A DNA stretch of 64,000 nt from Bacteroidota bacterium (GTDB lineage: Bacteria; Bacteroidota; Bacteroidia; Cytophagales; Cyclobacteriaceae): positions 186,001 through 250,000 of the forward strand of contig JAEYWY010000026.1 in the NCBI GenBank assembly GCA_023428695.1, read 5' to 3'. A program made the position numbers and the translations under genes. Shown in pieces: positions 25,380 through 34,557 of this stretch (within the stretch, counting starts at the first letter, position 1; the number at the start of each line of letters is the position of its first letter). A model generated the notes under the pieces. That model did not search any database and was not told the DNA's origin. It was given only the letters and a program-made list of their open reading frames with translations.

Positions 25380-26213
25380 TCAGGAATGATTTGACCGGAA
25401 TGAATTTACCTGCTGTCGGGAATCAGCATTCATCTGATAGGAAACAACCGTACCATCATTGAGCACTTCAACAATACGGTAGCCACGATAAGCAACGCCC
25501 CAGTTTCCACCGAAGTGACCGTCGAAAAAGTAAGGTTTATCACGAAAGAGTTTCATATTGTCCTGATCGTGGTCGTGACCATGAAACACCGCCCAAAGGT
25601 TTTTCTGCTCCGCAAAAGCTTTGGTCAGACGGCTGCACTGAACGCCGTTATCGGTCCAGTTTCTTGGTGTGATGTGCATAAAGACAAACATTCCGGCGGC
25701 AGCTTTATACTTTCTAAACATCGACTCAGTCAATGCGATATCCGGACACAGGTACTCGCCTTTCTGATTTGACGTATCAAGCACCAGGCATGCCACGTCG
25801 TCGACGGCAAAGCTGTAATCGAACGGATTGCCCCAGGTTTGTTGCCACTCATCAGCCGTAACGCGGTCATGATTGCCTCGTGAAACGTGATACGGCACGT
25901 CAAGTCTGTCGAACTTCTCTTTAACCCTGGGGAGGAACTTCGGGTCATCGTGAATTACATCACCGTTGAACACGGCAAATGCCAGTCCGCGTGTTTTGTT
26001 TTCTTCGTTAAGCCAGTTCACAACATCAAGGTGATAGTGATCGAAGTCGGTGTTCGGCTGGCCATAATGTCCATCGGAAGCGACGGCAAATCGCAGTCTG
26101 ACTTTATCGTTTCCGGGAATGCGAAACGTGCGTGGATTTGCCATCAATGGCTGTCCTGCACAAACGATGCTGATAGCTTTAACACTTGTACTGATGAACT
26201 TCCTTCGATCCAT
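25380..26213 (-). CDS. exported metallophosphoesterase
   Basis: The 277-residue protein begins MDRRKFISTSVKAISIVCAG, a Tat-like export signal (RRKF). The calcineurin-like phosphoesterase motifs follow in order: the first metal ligands around FAVASDGHYGQP, FNGDVIHDD, VSRGNHDRVT, FMHITPRNW and FHGHDHDQDN. The protein should hydrolyse a phosphate ester or phosphonate outside the cytoplasm after folding with its metals. It is 49 bp downstream of the heme A synthase gene, on the same strand. The substrate is unknown. Confidence 0.88.
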   Translation of the reverse strand: MDRRKFISTSVKAISIVCAGQPLMANPRTFRIPGNDKVRLRFAVASDGHYGQPNTDFDHYHLDVVNWLNEENKTRGLAFAVFNGDVIHDDPKFLPRVKEKFDRLDVPYHVSRGNHDRVTADEWQQTWGNPFDYSFAVDDVACLVLDTSNQKGEYLCPDIALTESMFRKYKAAAGMFVFMHITPRNWTDNGVQCSRLTKAFAEQKNLWAVFHGHDHDQDNMKLFRDKPYFFDGHFGGNWGVAYRGYRIVEVLNDGTVVSYQMNADSRQQVNSFRSNHS

Positions 26214-26262
26214 ATGCCGGTTGTGTTGAGGTTTGTGGGGGTCTCCTCAATCCGGATCGAAT

Positions 26263-27324
26263 TTATGAAGCCGAATTGGAAATCCGAGTGTTTTCCGACG
26301 AACTCTGCAGGCTTGATTCAACCCGGGCGCTCATAGCCATGGGCCGGGTAACATAGAAATTAACATAGGTCAGCGCCGCAGTCAGCAGGAAGGCGGTTAA
26401 CTGATGTGCGACTGCAAATGAAATCGGAACAGCATTTACCAAAGTGATAATACCGAGTGTCATCTGCAGCAAAGTCAATCCCAATAACACATAGCTTCCT
26501 GTTCGGATCTCGTGCCGATTATCGTTTCGAAACTTCCACCAAACGAGGAAGACGGCGCCAGCAACGACAAAGGCAAACCATCGGTGCAGGAACTGCAATG
26601 TAACGCCGTTTTCAAATGAGACAAATATGTTTTCAGGAATAAGCCGGTCACCCATCAGGGGAAACGTGTTATAATAAAAACCAGCTTTTACACCGGCGAC
26701 GAACGCACCAAGAACAATCTGAATAACGAGGAGGCTAATCGTCACGCGTAGGAGCCATGGGGATGAACGTCTGGCCGGCTCGTTGTGGTCAACTGAAAGA
26801 TAAGTTTGCCAAATAACGAAGCTGAGGTACAAAGCCAGGCCAAGGTGCATAGCGAGGCGGTAATGACTTACGTAGGGCAGGTTCTGCAGACCACTCATTA
26901 CCATTACCCAACCCATTATGCCCTGCGCGATCGCTAATCCGAGTATCAACCATAGTCGCCGCAGGAGCCATAGCGGTACTCTTCCGGATATGTGAAATGC
27001 TACAAATGGGATGATAAACACAAGGCCGGTGATGCGGCCAACAAGTCTGTGAATGTATTCCCACCAGTAAATGCCTTTGAAATCGTTTAGCGTGAAATCC
27101 CGGTTGATCTGCTTGAACTGAGGTGTATGCTGGTAGTCGGCAAATGCTTGTTCCCAGGCTTCTTCATTGAGCGGAGGAAGTACGCCGGTAACGACATCCC
27201 ACCTGACGATTGATAAACCTGAACCTGTTAGGCGTGTAATCCCCCCAAGGGCGACCATTACGAGCACAAGCACGTAACCGGTCATAAGCCAGATTTTCAG
27301 AAGCTGTTGATCCTTCGCCGTCAT
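26263..27324 (-). CDS. ctaA: heme A synthase, COX15/CtaA family
   Basis: The 353-residue protein has about eight hydrophobic segments in the COX15/CtaA layout: MVALGGITRLTGSGLSIVRWDVVTG, WWEYIHRLVGRITGLVFIIPF (heme-ligand histidine), then LPYVSHYRLAMHLGLALYLS, LQFLHRWFAFVVAGAVFL and AVAHQLTAFLLTAALTYVN. It oxidises the C8 methyl group of heme O to give heme A for cytochrome oxidase in the inner membrane. The C-terminal tail is short and serine-rich. No cytochrome oxidase genes are in the window. Confidence 0.93.
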   Translation of the reverse strand: MTAKDQQLLKIWLMTGYVLVLVMVALGGITRLTGSGLSIVRWDVVTGVLPPLNEEAWEQAFADYQHTPQFKQINRDFTLNDFKGIYWWEYIHRLVGRITGLVFIIPFVAFHISGRVPLWLLRRLWLILGLAIAQGIMGWVMVMSGLQNLPYVSHYRLAMHLGLALYLSFVIWQTYLSVDHNEPARRSSPWLLRVTISLLVIQIVLGAFVAGVKAGFYYNTFPLMGDRLIPENIFVSFENGVTLQFLHRWFAFVVAGAVFLVWWKFRNDNRHEIRTGSYVLLGLTLLQMTLGIITLVNAVPISFAVAHQLTAFLLTAALTYVNFYVTRPMAMSARVESSLQSSSENTRISNSAS

Positions 27325-27383
27325 GGTGGCGAAACATAAATGATCCGCCGGGGTTCTCCCATGACGAAAGTCATCAGGTGTGG

Positions 27384-29366
27384 TTAGTTTGTCTGGATGA
27401 TTTCGATTTCGGTCCGGCGATTGATTTCGCGACCACCGAGTTCGTCGTCGTTCGATACGATAGGTCTTTCAGATCCATATCCTTTTGCTGAGAGTCGCGT
27501 AGCGTCCACGCCGTTGGCAACAAGGTAATCGACAACAGCACCGGCACGTCTGAGCGACAACGTTTTGTTTGAAGCAGCATTACCCGTGTTGTCGGTGTGA
27601 CCGTTGATCTGAACCTTAAGATTGGGACTCGTAAGAAGCAGTTGCTGGATCTTTTCAATTTCGGCGATTGATTCATTCTTGAGATCAGCCTTTCCGACAT
27701 CGAAGAAGATGTTTTTAAGGATGACTTTTGATCCAACCTCTGCACGAACCATGATAATGTGCGTGTCGATTTCCTGGTACTCCGCGAACTTCGGTACGCT
27801 AAAGTTTATCGAGTTAAAGAGGTAACCTTCTTTTTCAGTAGCCACACCGTAGTTTCCGCCGTGCGGAATCACAAGTTCAAAGTCCCCGTTTTCCGGATTC
27901 GTCGTGATGCGCGAAAGAACCTTTTTTGTTTCGTTGTCTACGAGCGAAATAGTTGCGTCAAGGGGTGCAGCAGTGTTTTCATCGATAACCTTTCCCTTGA
28001 GGACCGTTACGACGCGCTTGTCACGGCTCGCCTGAATTGACGGGTCAATGAAGTCGGTATTCTTCGGTTTTTGAACTTTGGGTTGTTCGGCAACGACAAC
28101 GGGTTTTGGCTTCGGCTTAAATTTCGGTTCGAGGAATTTTATAGAATAGATGTCGGTTTCACCAATCCCACCTTCTTTCATGGTTGAGTAATAGCCACTT
28201 TTTTTATCAGCCGATATCGTAAAGAATCCGTCGTATTCCCAGGTGTTGATTGGCCACCCGAGGTTCTCAGGTTTTTGCCACTTTCCATTCTTGAATTCGC
28301 TTACGAAGATGTCGCTGTTGCCGAGGTTTGGATGACCATCGCTTGAAAAATAGAGCGTGACGCCATCGGAATGGATAAAGGGCGCGTCTTCGTTTTCCGG
28401 TGTGTTGATAAGCGGGCCAAGATTAACGGCTTTACCCCAGTCACCTTTTGCATCAAGCTCACTCATGTAGATATCGAGTTCGCCCAAACCACCGGGTCTG
28501 TTACTCGCGAAGTACAATTTTTTACCATCAGCGCTTATGCTCGCACTGGTTTCCCAATACATCGAGGTGTTGATGTTTTTGTTCAGCGGTTGTGGTTTGG
28601 TCCATTCGCCATTTTCAAGACGCGAATAATAAATGTCACCGGCTCCTTCTTCGTAATACAGGAATAACGTTTTGCCGTCCGGAGAAAGCGAGGCGGCAGC
28701 GTCATTGTATTTCTGGTTCAGGTTCGAACTGATCTTTTTGGGGGTATCCCACACATCACCAACTTTCCGGCTGATGTAAATGTCTTCGTAATTGGTTTTT
28801 GTGCGAATAGCCCTTTCGTCATCACTTCGGTTTGAAGTAAATATCAACGTGTTTCCATCTGCGGAAATGATGGGTGAGTAATCATGGAACGTCGTATTAA
28901 CCGGCTTAACGTTTTCGATGACTACGTTTAGTTCGTATTGTGAAAGCGAGTCCGCAATCCGGCACTCCTGAATTCGTTTATCAGCGATTGCGGCAAGACC
29001 GCTTTTCTTTTTCTTGAACTGCTGGAAGTGTTCGATTGCCTTGATGAACTCGTTCGTGTTCTGGAAAGCGACACCAAGATGGTAATCAATTTCATCGTTG
29101 ATCGTAGGATTCAAACGATAAGCTTTGCTGATGTATCTCGCCGCCTTTGACTTCGTCTCCGAGTACAGGTAACTCAGTCCAATCTGGAGATTTAGTTTCG
29201 CATCATCGGGATTAATCTCGAGAGCTTTGAGGTAATGCTCCAGCGCGCCTTTGTATTCTTTCTTCGAATAGTATCGATCACCGAGGGTCACAATCTCCTG
29301 CATCGACTGGCACAAGCCTGTTGTTGAAATAGCGAGAAGGAAGGCGGCTACTAACGTTTTGGACAT
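27384..29366 (-). CDS. PorE-like outer-membrane protein: TPR + PD40 propeller + regulatory domain + OmpA
   Basis: The 660-residue protein has a signal peptide (MSKTLVAAFLLAISTTGLCQ), an N-terminal TPR block (about 20-125), a PD40 beta-propeller (about 145-400) with repeats such as SADGNTLIFTSNRSDDERA, SLSPDGKTLFL and SADGKKLYFASNRPGGLGELDIY, a carboxypeptidase-regulatory domain (about 455-535), and an OmpA_C domain at the end (INGHTDNTGNAASNKTLSLRRAGAVVDYL). This four-domain order is that of PorE, a type IX secretion component that anchors to peptidoglycan. Several Bacteroidota proteins share it without being PorE, so a secretion role is only inferred. Confidence 0.88.
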   Translation of the reverse strand: MSKTLVAAFLLAISTTGLCQSMQEIVTLGDRYYSKKEYKGALEHYLKALEINPDDAKLNLQIGLSYLYSETKSKAARYISKAYRLNPTINDEIDYHLGVAFQNTNEFIKAIEHFQQFKKKKSGLAAIADKRIQECRIADSLSQYELNVVIENVKPVNTTFHDYSPIISADGNTLIFTSNRSDDERAIRTKTNYEDIYISRKVGDVWDTPKKISSNLNQKYNDAAASLSPDGKTLFLYYEEGAGDIYYSRLENGEWTKPQPLNKNINTSMYWETSASISADGKKLYFASNRPGGLGELDIYMSELDAKGDWGKAVNLGPLINTPENEDAPFIHSDGVTLYFSSDGHPNLGNSDIFVSEFKNGKWQKPENLGWPINTWEYDGFFTISADKKSGYYSTMKEGGIGETDIYSIKFLEPKFKPKPKPVVVAEQPKVQKPKNTDFIDPSIQASRDKRVVTVLKGKVIDENTAAPLDATISLVDNETKKVLSRITTNPENGDFELVIPHGGNYGVATEKEGYLFNSINFSVPKFAEYQEIDTHIIMVRAEVGSKVILKNIFFDVGKADLKNESIAEIEKIQQLLLTSPNLKVQINGHTDNTGNAASNKTLSLRRAGAVVDYLVANGVDATRLSAKGYGSERPIVSNDDELGGREINRRTEIEIIQTN

Positions 29367-29498
29367 ACCTTTAAAGCGGTACTGATTTTGGCTTTAAGTT
29401 GCCCAAAAAATTCTTAAATGGCCGCCCCTTTCCGACCCGGTTTTTCTCCTATGTAATATTTATCGGCTTTCTCTGTCAGAATGCTTTCAGAAAGCCCA

Positions 29499-31025
29499 TT
29501 ATTTCTCGGATTTCCGTGAATTGCTGACAAAGGCGACGTGCTTGCTATCAGGAGACCAACTCGGCACATTAATGGTTCCCTGACCCCCGTACAGGTAGGC
29601 GATGGTCCTGGGTGCCCCTCCTGCCACTGGCATCAGACGCAGCATTACGCGTTTGTACGATGGGTGCGAGTCAACGTGGATATCCGCAGGAAAGGCAATG
29701 TAAACGATCCATTTTCCATCCGGTGAAATGTGAGGAAACCAGTTGTTGTATTCATCGAATGTGAGTTGTTCGCCACCCGAGCCATCAGGTCGCATCCGCC
29801 ATATTTGCATCGAGCCCGATCTATTGGTGTTGTAGTAAATGTATTTGCCATCGGGTGAATACTCGGGCCCGTCGGCGATGCCTATCTTGTTGTGCGTTAG
29901 TTGGATCTCCGGCCCGCCGTTTATGTTCTTTTTGTAAATGTTGTACGCATTGCCTTCGCGCTGGCCGACATAAACAATCTCTTTACCATTCGGAGCCCAT
30001 CCGTGCCAGTATGAAGGCGTCTTTTCCGTCATTTGCTTAGGTTCGCCGCCTGTTACGGGAAGAATATAAATCGTTGATCCGCCACCGGGAAGCCCGGTAC
30101 GATGGTGGCTGATTGCAAGTATTTTCCCATCGAAGGAAATGCCGTGGTCATTGTTGTTCCTGTCGGCGAAGCCAGTGTTTAGTTTCACCGGTTCACCTCC
30201 TTCAATCGGAATGGTGTAAAGGGATCCGTTTTGATTGAAGAGCAATCGCTTTCCATCAGGCATCCAATTCGGGGCTTCAAATCGTCCCGGTGCTTCGTGA
30301 ATAACTTTTCTCTTGCCATCGAACACGTTGATGATTTCCATCCGCGAGCCAACAATGTATCCTTCCCTGTCGGGATTATAGTTGTCATGCACGGGTTGAT
30401 CGATACGAACATTCCAGGCAATACCATTTTCAGTTTTGTCGGCGTTGTGGGAGCAAATAAACAATCCGGCATAGACTTCATCAGGAAGCACAACAGCATC
30501 CGTTGATCCGATGACTTGCAGTGGTTCACCGGGGTGAGCGGCGCGCATGATGATTGTTTTGCCTTTTCGTTCAAGTTGCAGAATGGGATAACTTCTCTTC
30601 GGAGAAAAAATCTGGTCTTCGGGATCGCGCATGAATGCCCCTTTCATCATCCGCCACTGCAGGACTGTGAGACCATCGCCATGTAATACGGCGCTGGCAT
30701 GGGCGGCATCTTCGTCGAGGGATGTACGAACCATCCATCCGATTTTCCGATGGGGATCGAAACCTTCACCTTCAAGCGCAAAGTTCGCAGTAAGAACAAA
30801 GTCGCCTTTCAGTTTTGTACTCGCGAATTGAAACTCATCACGGTTGAACCAGATATTGTATCCGCTTCCGGTAAGGGTGTACACCTGTTCGTTCTCATCG
30901 TACGTTGTTGAACCGGAGTTTTTTGGTTTTCCGATGTCTGATGACTGATCGAAAATTCCGGTTTTCTGAGACTGCACTTGCCCCAGAATCATTGTCAGCG
31001 CAAGGCTAAGGATAATTGTTCGCAT
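29499..31025 (-). CDS. exported PD40/TolB-like beta-propeller protein with N-terminal concanavalin-like domain
   Basis: The start at 31025 gives a signal peptide (MRTIILSLALTMILGQVQS). The first 220 mature residues resemble a DUF1349-type concanavalin-like fold (YTLTGSGYNIWFNRDEFQFAS, KIGWMVRTSLDEDAAHAS). The rest is a TolB/PD40 propeller with repeats APNWMPDGKRLLFNQNGSLY, SYWHGWAPNGKEIVYVGQRE, DGPEYSPDGKYIYYNTNRSG and VPSWSPDSKHVAFVSNS. It may bind or process a carbohydrate at the cell surface, but no catalytic residues are obvious. The gene is separate from the PorE-like gene by 132 bp and diverges from the TonB receptor. Confidence 0.85.
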   Translation of the reverse strand: MRTIILSLALTMILGQVQSQKTGIFDQSSDIGKPKNSGSTTYDENEQVYTLTGSGYNIWFNRDEFQFASTKLKGDFVLTANFALEGEGFDPHRKIGWMVRTSLDEDAAHASAVLHGDGLTVLQWRMMKGAFMRDPEDQIFSPKRSYPILQLERKGKTIIMRAAHPGEPLQVIGSTDAVVLPDEVYAGLFICSHNADKTENGIAWNVRIDQPVHDNYNPDREGYIVGSRMEIINVFDGKRKVIHEAPGRFEAPNWMPDGKRLLFNQNGSLYTIPIEGGEPVKLNTGFADRNNNDHGISFDGKILAISHHRTGLPGGGSTIYILPVTGGEPKQMTEKTPSYWHGWAPNGKEIVYVGQREGNAYNIYKKNINGGPEIQLTHNKIGIADGPEYSPDGKYIYYNTNRSGSMQIWRMRPDGSGGEQLTFDEYNNWFPHISPDGKWIVYIAFPADIHVDSHPSYKRVMLRLMPVAGGAPRTIAYLYGGQGTINVPSWSPDSKHVAFVSNSRKSEK

Positions 31026-31225
31026 GTGGTTAAAAGAATTGGTTGGATTGGTTGGGAAACGTGGCCGGAACACGTACACTAAATGTACCGATCTCACCAG
31101 AATTGCCGCACGGACAATTTACCAGCGGAAAACTTTTCGTGAGGATGGCTGTTAATCAGCCGAACCGCCCGTAACATGCCTTCTCAAAATGGTTAACCAC
31201 TTCAGATGATTTGTTAACTTCCGAT

Positions 31226-33511
31226 ATGTTTGTCATGAGGTGGTTGATGCTGGCGATATGTTTCCTGGATTTTGCTGCGGCCTCCGCGCAGATTCGCGTG
31301 CGGGGATCTGTGCATGATCGCGAAGGCCATACTTTGCCGCTTGCTCACATATTTGTATCACCAGATTCTCTCACTACCTCGTCAAACAACGACGGCGAAT
31401 ACGTCCTTCGCGTCAAACCGGGTGAAAAGACGATTCACGTTTCCTATGTCGGTTATGAAGCCGTACAAATTCGGGTGGTCATTCGGGGCGATACGACGCT
31501 GAAGACCGTTATGCAACCTTCCGTGAATCAGTTGCATGAAGTTGTGATATCAGGTCAGCGTGATTACCAGGAGGAGAATTTCACGCGCAATCGCACCAGT
31601 ACGCATGTCCTGACCGATAAACAAATCAGTTCTATTCCGGTACTCGGTGGGGAGGCGGATGTAATCAAGACGCTGCAACTGTTACCCGGTACGGTTAAAG
31701 GTGTTGAGGGTACGTCGGATTTGTTTGTCCGCGGTGGTGCTGCGGATCAGAATCTCGTCTTGCTGGATGGTGCGCCGGTTTACAACACGGCCCACCTATT
31801 TGGTTTTCTGTCCGTCTTCAACCCGGACATTCTTCAGAAAGTTGAGGCGATCAATGGTGGATTTCCCGCGCGCTACGGGGGAAGATTATCATCCATTCTC
31901 GATGTGGAGTCGCGATCGGAACTTGCGACTCGCACTCATCTGAGTGGTGACATCGGGTTGATTGCGTCACGCGTATATCTGGAACAACCCATAGTGAAGG
32001 AGAAGGCGAGTATCTGGGTGGCAGGACGCAGGACGTATATCGATCAGGTTGTAAAAACGATCGGTGAAGACCTTCCGTATTTCTTTTATGATTTGAATGC
32101 AAAGCTTATTCTGAAACCGACACGGCGTGATCAGCTGATGATCGGGCATTACGCCGGGGAAGATATTCTTGACTGGTTTCGCGATCGCAACAACGATGGC
32201 GATGGCGTCACCACCACCTTTCGTTCGGGAAATAATGCGCAGTCCGTTGTCTGGAAACACGCGATGAAACGACATGCCGGCATTGAGATGAAATTGTTCA
32301 GAACGAAATACATGTACGATGTCCGAAATTCATTTGAGGAAAACGAGCTGGTTGCGCTTTCGGACATCGAAGACTATGGAGCGAGCTTCAAATTTTCAAG
32401 GGATTCTGTAGCCGGAAGCGGAACGATCACGGCAGGTGCCGATTTCGTCCGTCACAGGCTTAGCCCAAACGTTGTAAACACCGCCGGCGCCGTCGCTGAA
32501 GTAATCGAAGCCAATTCAATCAATGGTCGTGTTGCAACCGAAGTTGCCGCGTTCGCGGAGTATTCGTGGAACCCGTTACAGCGCATTAATCTGAACGTTG
32601 GCGCACGACTCTCATCCGGGATCGTTACCGCGAAGAAGTATCTGTTTCCTGAGCCACGGATTGCCATTCGTTACGCCCTCAACGATAACGAGGCGCTCAA
32701 GTTCAGTTATGCGCGCATGGCGCAGTTCATCCATCGTATCTCCAATTCCGCAGTGACATCACCGACCGATATCTGGTATCCTGTAACCGATACCATTGCA
32801 CCTCAGACATCGCATCAGGTGGCCGTCGCGTGGCAAAAGCGACTACCGAAGTATAATACATATATCAGTGCGGAGGCTTATTACAAGGCGATGGACAACC
32901 TGATCGGGTATGAAGAAGGTACGAATTTGTTTTTCAATACGGATTTTGAGTCGCGGCTCATTCAAGGTGACGGACGTGCCTGGGGGCTTGAGTTCCTTCT
33001 TCGCAAAGACGCGGGACGACTCACCGGATGGTTGAGTTATTCCTTAGCGTGGTCACACCGAAGATTTGATGAAGTGAACAACGGTAATTGGTATCGCGCA
33101 CGCTATGACCGACGGCATAACGGAGCCATTGTCATGCAATACGATATTTCATCGCGTTGGTCTGTGTCGGCCGTGTGGGAATTTATTTCGGGTGCGAGGT
33201 TCACGCCGGTAATTGGGCAATATGCATTCCTCGCTCCTTCGCTGAGCGGCGTCGACCTTATTCCGGTGTACGCAGACATTAACTCGGTAAAACTTTCGGA
33301 TGCACATCGTCTTGACGTCGGGATCAAGTTCAGGGCGAAGCCTGGCAGAAAGTATCAGTGGTCGTGGTTTGCCGGAATTTACAATGTGTACAATCGGACC
33401 AGTCCGGTTGGCATATCCATCACGGAGGATGAAACGGATGGATCATTGCGTTACGAACAGCCCGGTTTGTTCGGATTGTTGCCCTTTATCAGCTATGGAT
33501 TCAGACTATGA
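31226..33511 (+). CDS. TonB-dependent receptor with carboxypeptidase-regulatory domain and plug
   Basis: The 761-residue protein has a signal peptide (MFVMRWLMLAICFLDFAAASAQ), a carboxypeptidase-regulatory-like domain (VRGSVHDREGHTLPLAHIFV), then a plug domain (VIKTLQLLPGTVKGVEGTSDLFVRGGAADQNLVLLDGAPVYN) and a beta-barrel ending in FISYGFRL, with an aromatic penultimate residue. It is an outer-membrane active transporter of the Bacteroidota SusC-like receptor type but shorter than SusC. The ATG at 31226 was chosen; one at 31235 is also good. Its stop overlaps the following DUF4249 lipoprotein by 4 bp, a standing partnership in this phylum. Confidence 0.93.
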   Translation: MFVMRWLMLAICFLDFAAASAQIRVRGSVHDREGHTLPLAHIFVSPDSLTTSSNNDGEYVLRVKPGEKTIHVSYVGYEAVQIRVVIRGDTTLKTVMQPSVNQLHEVVISGQRDYQEENFTRNRTSTHVLTDKQISSIPVLGGEADVIKTLQLLPGTVKGVEGTSDLFVRGGAADQNLVLLDGAPVYNTAHLFGFLSVFNPDILQKVEAINGGFPARYGGRLSSILDVESRSELATRTHLSGDIGLIASRVYLEQPIVKEKASIWVAGRRTYIDQVVKTIGEDLPYFFYDLNAKLILKPTRRDQLMIGHYAGEDILDWFRDRNNDGDGVTTTFRSGNNAQSVVWKHAMKRHAGIEMKLFRTKYMYDVRNSFEENELVALSDIEDYGASFKFSRDSVAGSGTITAGADFVRHRLSPNVVNTAGAVAEVIEANSINGRVATEVAAFAEYSWNPLQRINLNVGARLSSGIVTAKKYLFPEPRIAIRYALNDNEALKFSYARMAQFIHRISNSAVTSPTDIWYPVTDTIAPQTSHQVAVAWQKRLPKYNTYISAEAYYKAMDNLIGYEEGTNLFFNTDFESRLIQGDGRAWGLEFLLRKDAGRLTGWLSYSLAWSHRRFDEVNNGNWYRARYDRRHNGAIVMQYDISSRWSVSAVWEFISGARFTPVIGQYAFLAPSLSGVDLIPVYADINSVKLSDAHRLDVGIKFRAKPGRKYQWSWFAGIYNVYNRTSPVGISITEDETDGSLRYEQPGLFGLLPFISYGFRL

Positions 33512-34386
33512 TGAGACGAAACGAGTTTGAGATGATCGACATGAAAAGGGGAATGTTCAGCATTCTTGTTACGGTTGCTTTCGGCGTAATTTCCTGTCTG
33601 CCCGACCCGCTTGATGTTAGCGGCCTTCCTCGTGTGAAACCGGAGCTCGTGATTTCCACCCAGATTATTCCGGATGGATCGCTCGTCGTGTTTGTGACAA
33701 AAACCTTCGGTGCACTTGACGCCAGTGACGATAGTGACCCGGCCGAGGTCATCGATCAAATTGCCGTGAACGACGCCGTCGTTACGATAAGTTACAACGA
33801 TATCACGGACACCCTGTTGTTTCTGGGCAGCGGTGTTTACGGCGGGCTTGATATTGATTTCGTACCGGGATCCACATACACGCTGTCTGTTGACAGTGAA
33901 ACACTCGGAAAAGTAACGGCGTCGACTGAAGCGAAGGCACAGGTTCTGTTCGATGCCATTGACGCACAACTTTATTTCGATGGCTATGACGACACATTGG
34001 CCCAGGTATCGTACGTGCTGCAGGACCCGCCGGAGAAAAACTGGTATATGATAAACGTGCTCGAAATTGATTCAGCTGACATAGTTAACAACCTGCTCAA
34101 TCCCCGTGATTTTACAAGCCTGGTGAATGATGACGATTTTGAAGGCACTGTGTATGCTGAAACGTTTCGTGTTTTTCCGAGAGAGTTCGACAAAGGCGAT
34201 ACCATTGCAGTTTACTTATCGAACATCAGCGAAGAATACTACAATTACCTGGAGATGCGTATCAGCAACCGGTTCGGATTTTTTGAATTTGTCAGCGAGC
34301 CTGTAAACTATCCCTCAAATGTCAAAGGTGGACGAGGCTTTTTCAATCTTTACGTTCCCGACATCAGATTCATCGTCCTGAATTGA
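33508..34386 (+). CDS. DUF4249 surface lipoprotein, partner of the TonB receptor
   Basis: The protein (292 residues from this ATG) carries the lipoprotein signal MKRGMFSILVTVAFGVISC beginning at an inner ATG at 33541. The domain after it fits DUF4249 (LPRVKPELVISTQIIPDGS, NDAVVTISYND, GSTYTLSVDSETLGKVTAST, and a C-terminal ISNRFGFFEFVSEPVNYPSNVKGGRGFFNLY). DUF4249 proteins are usually encoded right after a TonB receptor and are thought to be surface-side partners like SusD, though their ligand is unknown. The 4-bp ATGA overlap favours the start at 33508; the charged leader before 33541 argues for the later one. Confidence 0.88.
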   Translation: MMRRNEFEMIDMKRGMFSILVTVAFGVISCLPDPLDVSGLPRVKPELVISTQIIPDGSLVVFVTKTFGALDASDDSDPAEVIDQIAVNDAVVTISYNDITDTLLFLGSGVYGGLDIDFVPGSTYTLSVDSETLGKVTASTEAKAQVLFDAIDAQLYFDGYDDTLAQVSYVLQDPPEKNWYMINVLEIDSADIVNNLLNPRDFTSLVNDDDFEGTVYAETFRVFPREFDKGDTIAVYLSNISEEYYNYLEMRISNRFGFFEFVSEPVNYPSNVKGGRGFFNLYVPDIRFIVLN

Positions 34387-34388
34387 AA

Positions 34389-34411
34389 GAGGCCGGTTAT
34401 TTACCGGCCTC
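34389..34411. terminator. hairpin after the TonB receptor operon
   Basis: GAGGCCGG and CCGGCCTC form a perfect 8-bp stem with a 7-nt TTATTTA loop. There is no long T-run on the plus strand, while the minus strand has CTTTC next to it; it could end either transcript. Confidence 0.5.
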
Positions 34412-34557
34412 ATCCACATAGTCGGGCTATGCGGTTCTAATACTCAGGGGTTCAGTTCCAAACCTCAAAAAATAATATACTGAACATTTCTATATACGGA
34501 TGTGCACGCCGCAGTAACACCTTCTTCCGATGAATGGCAGGTCGTTACCGCTGAACG

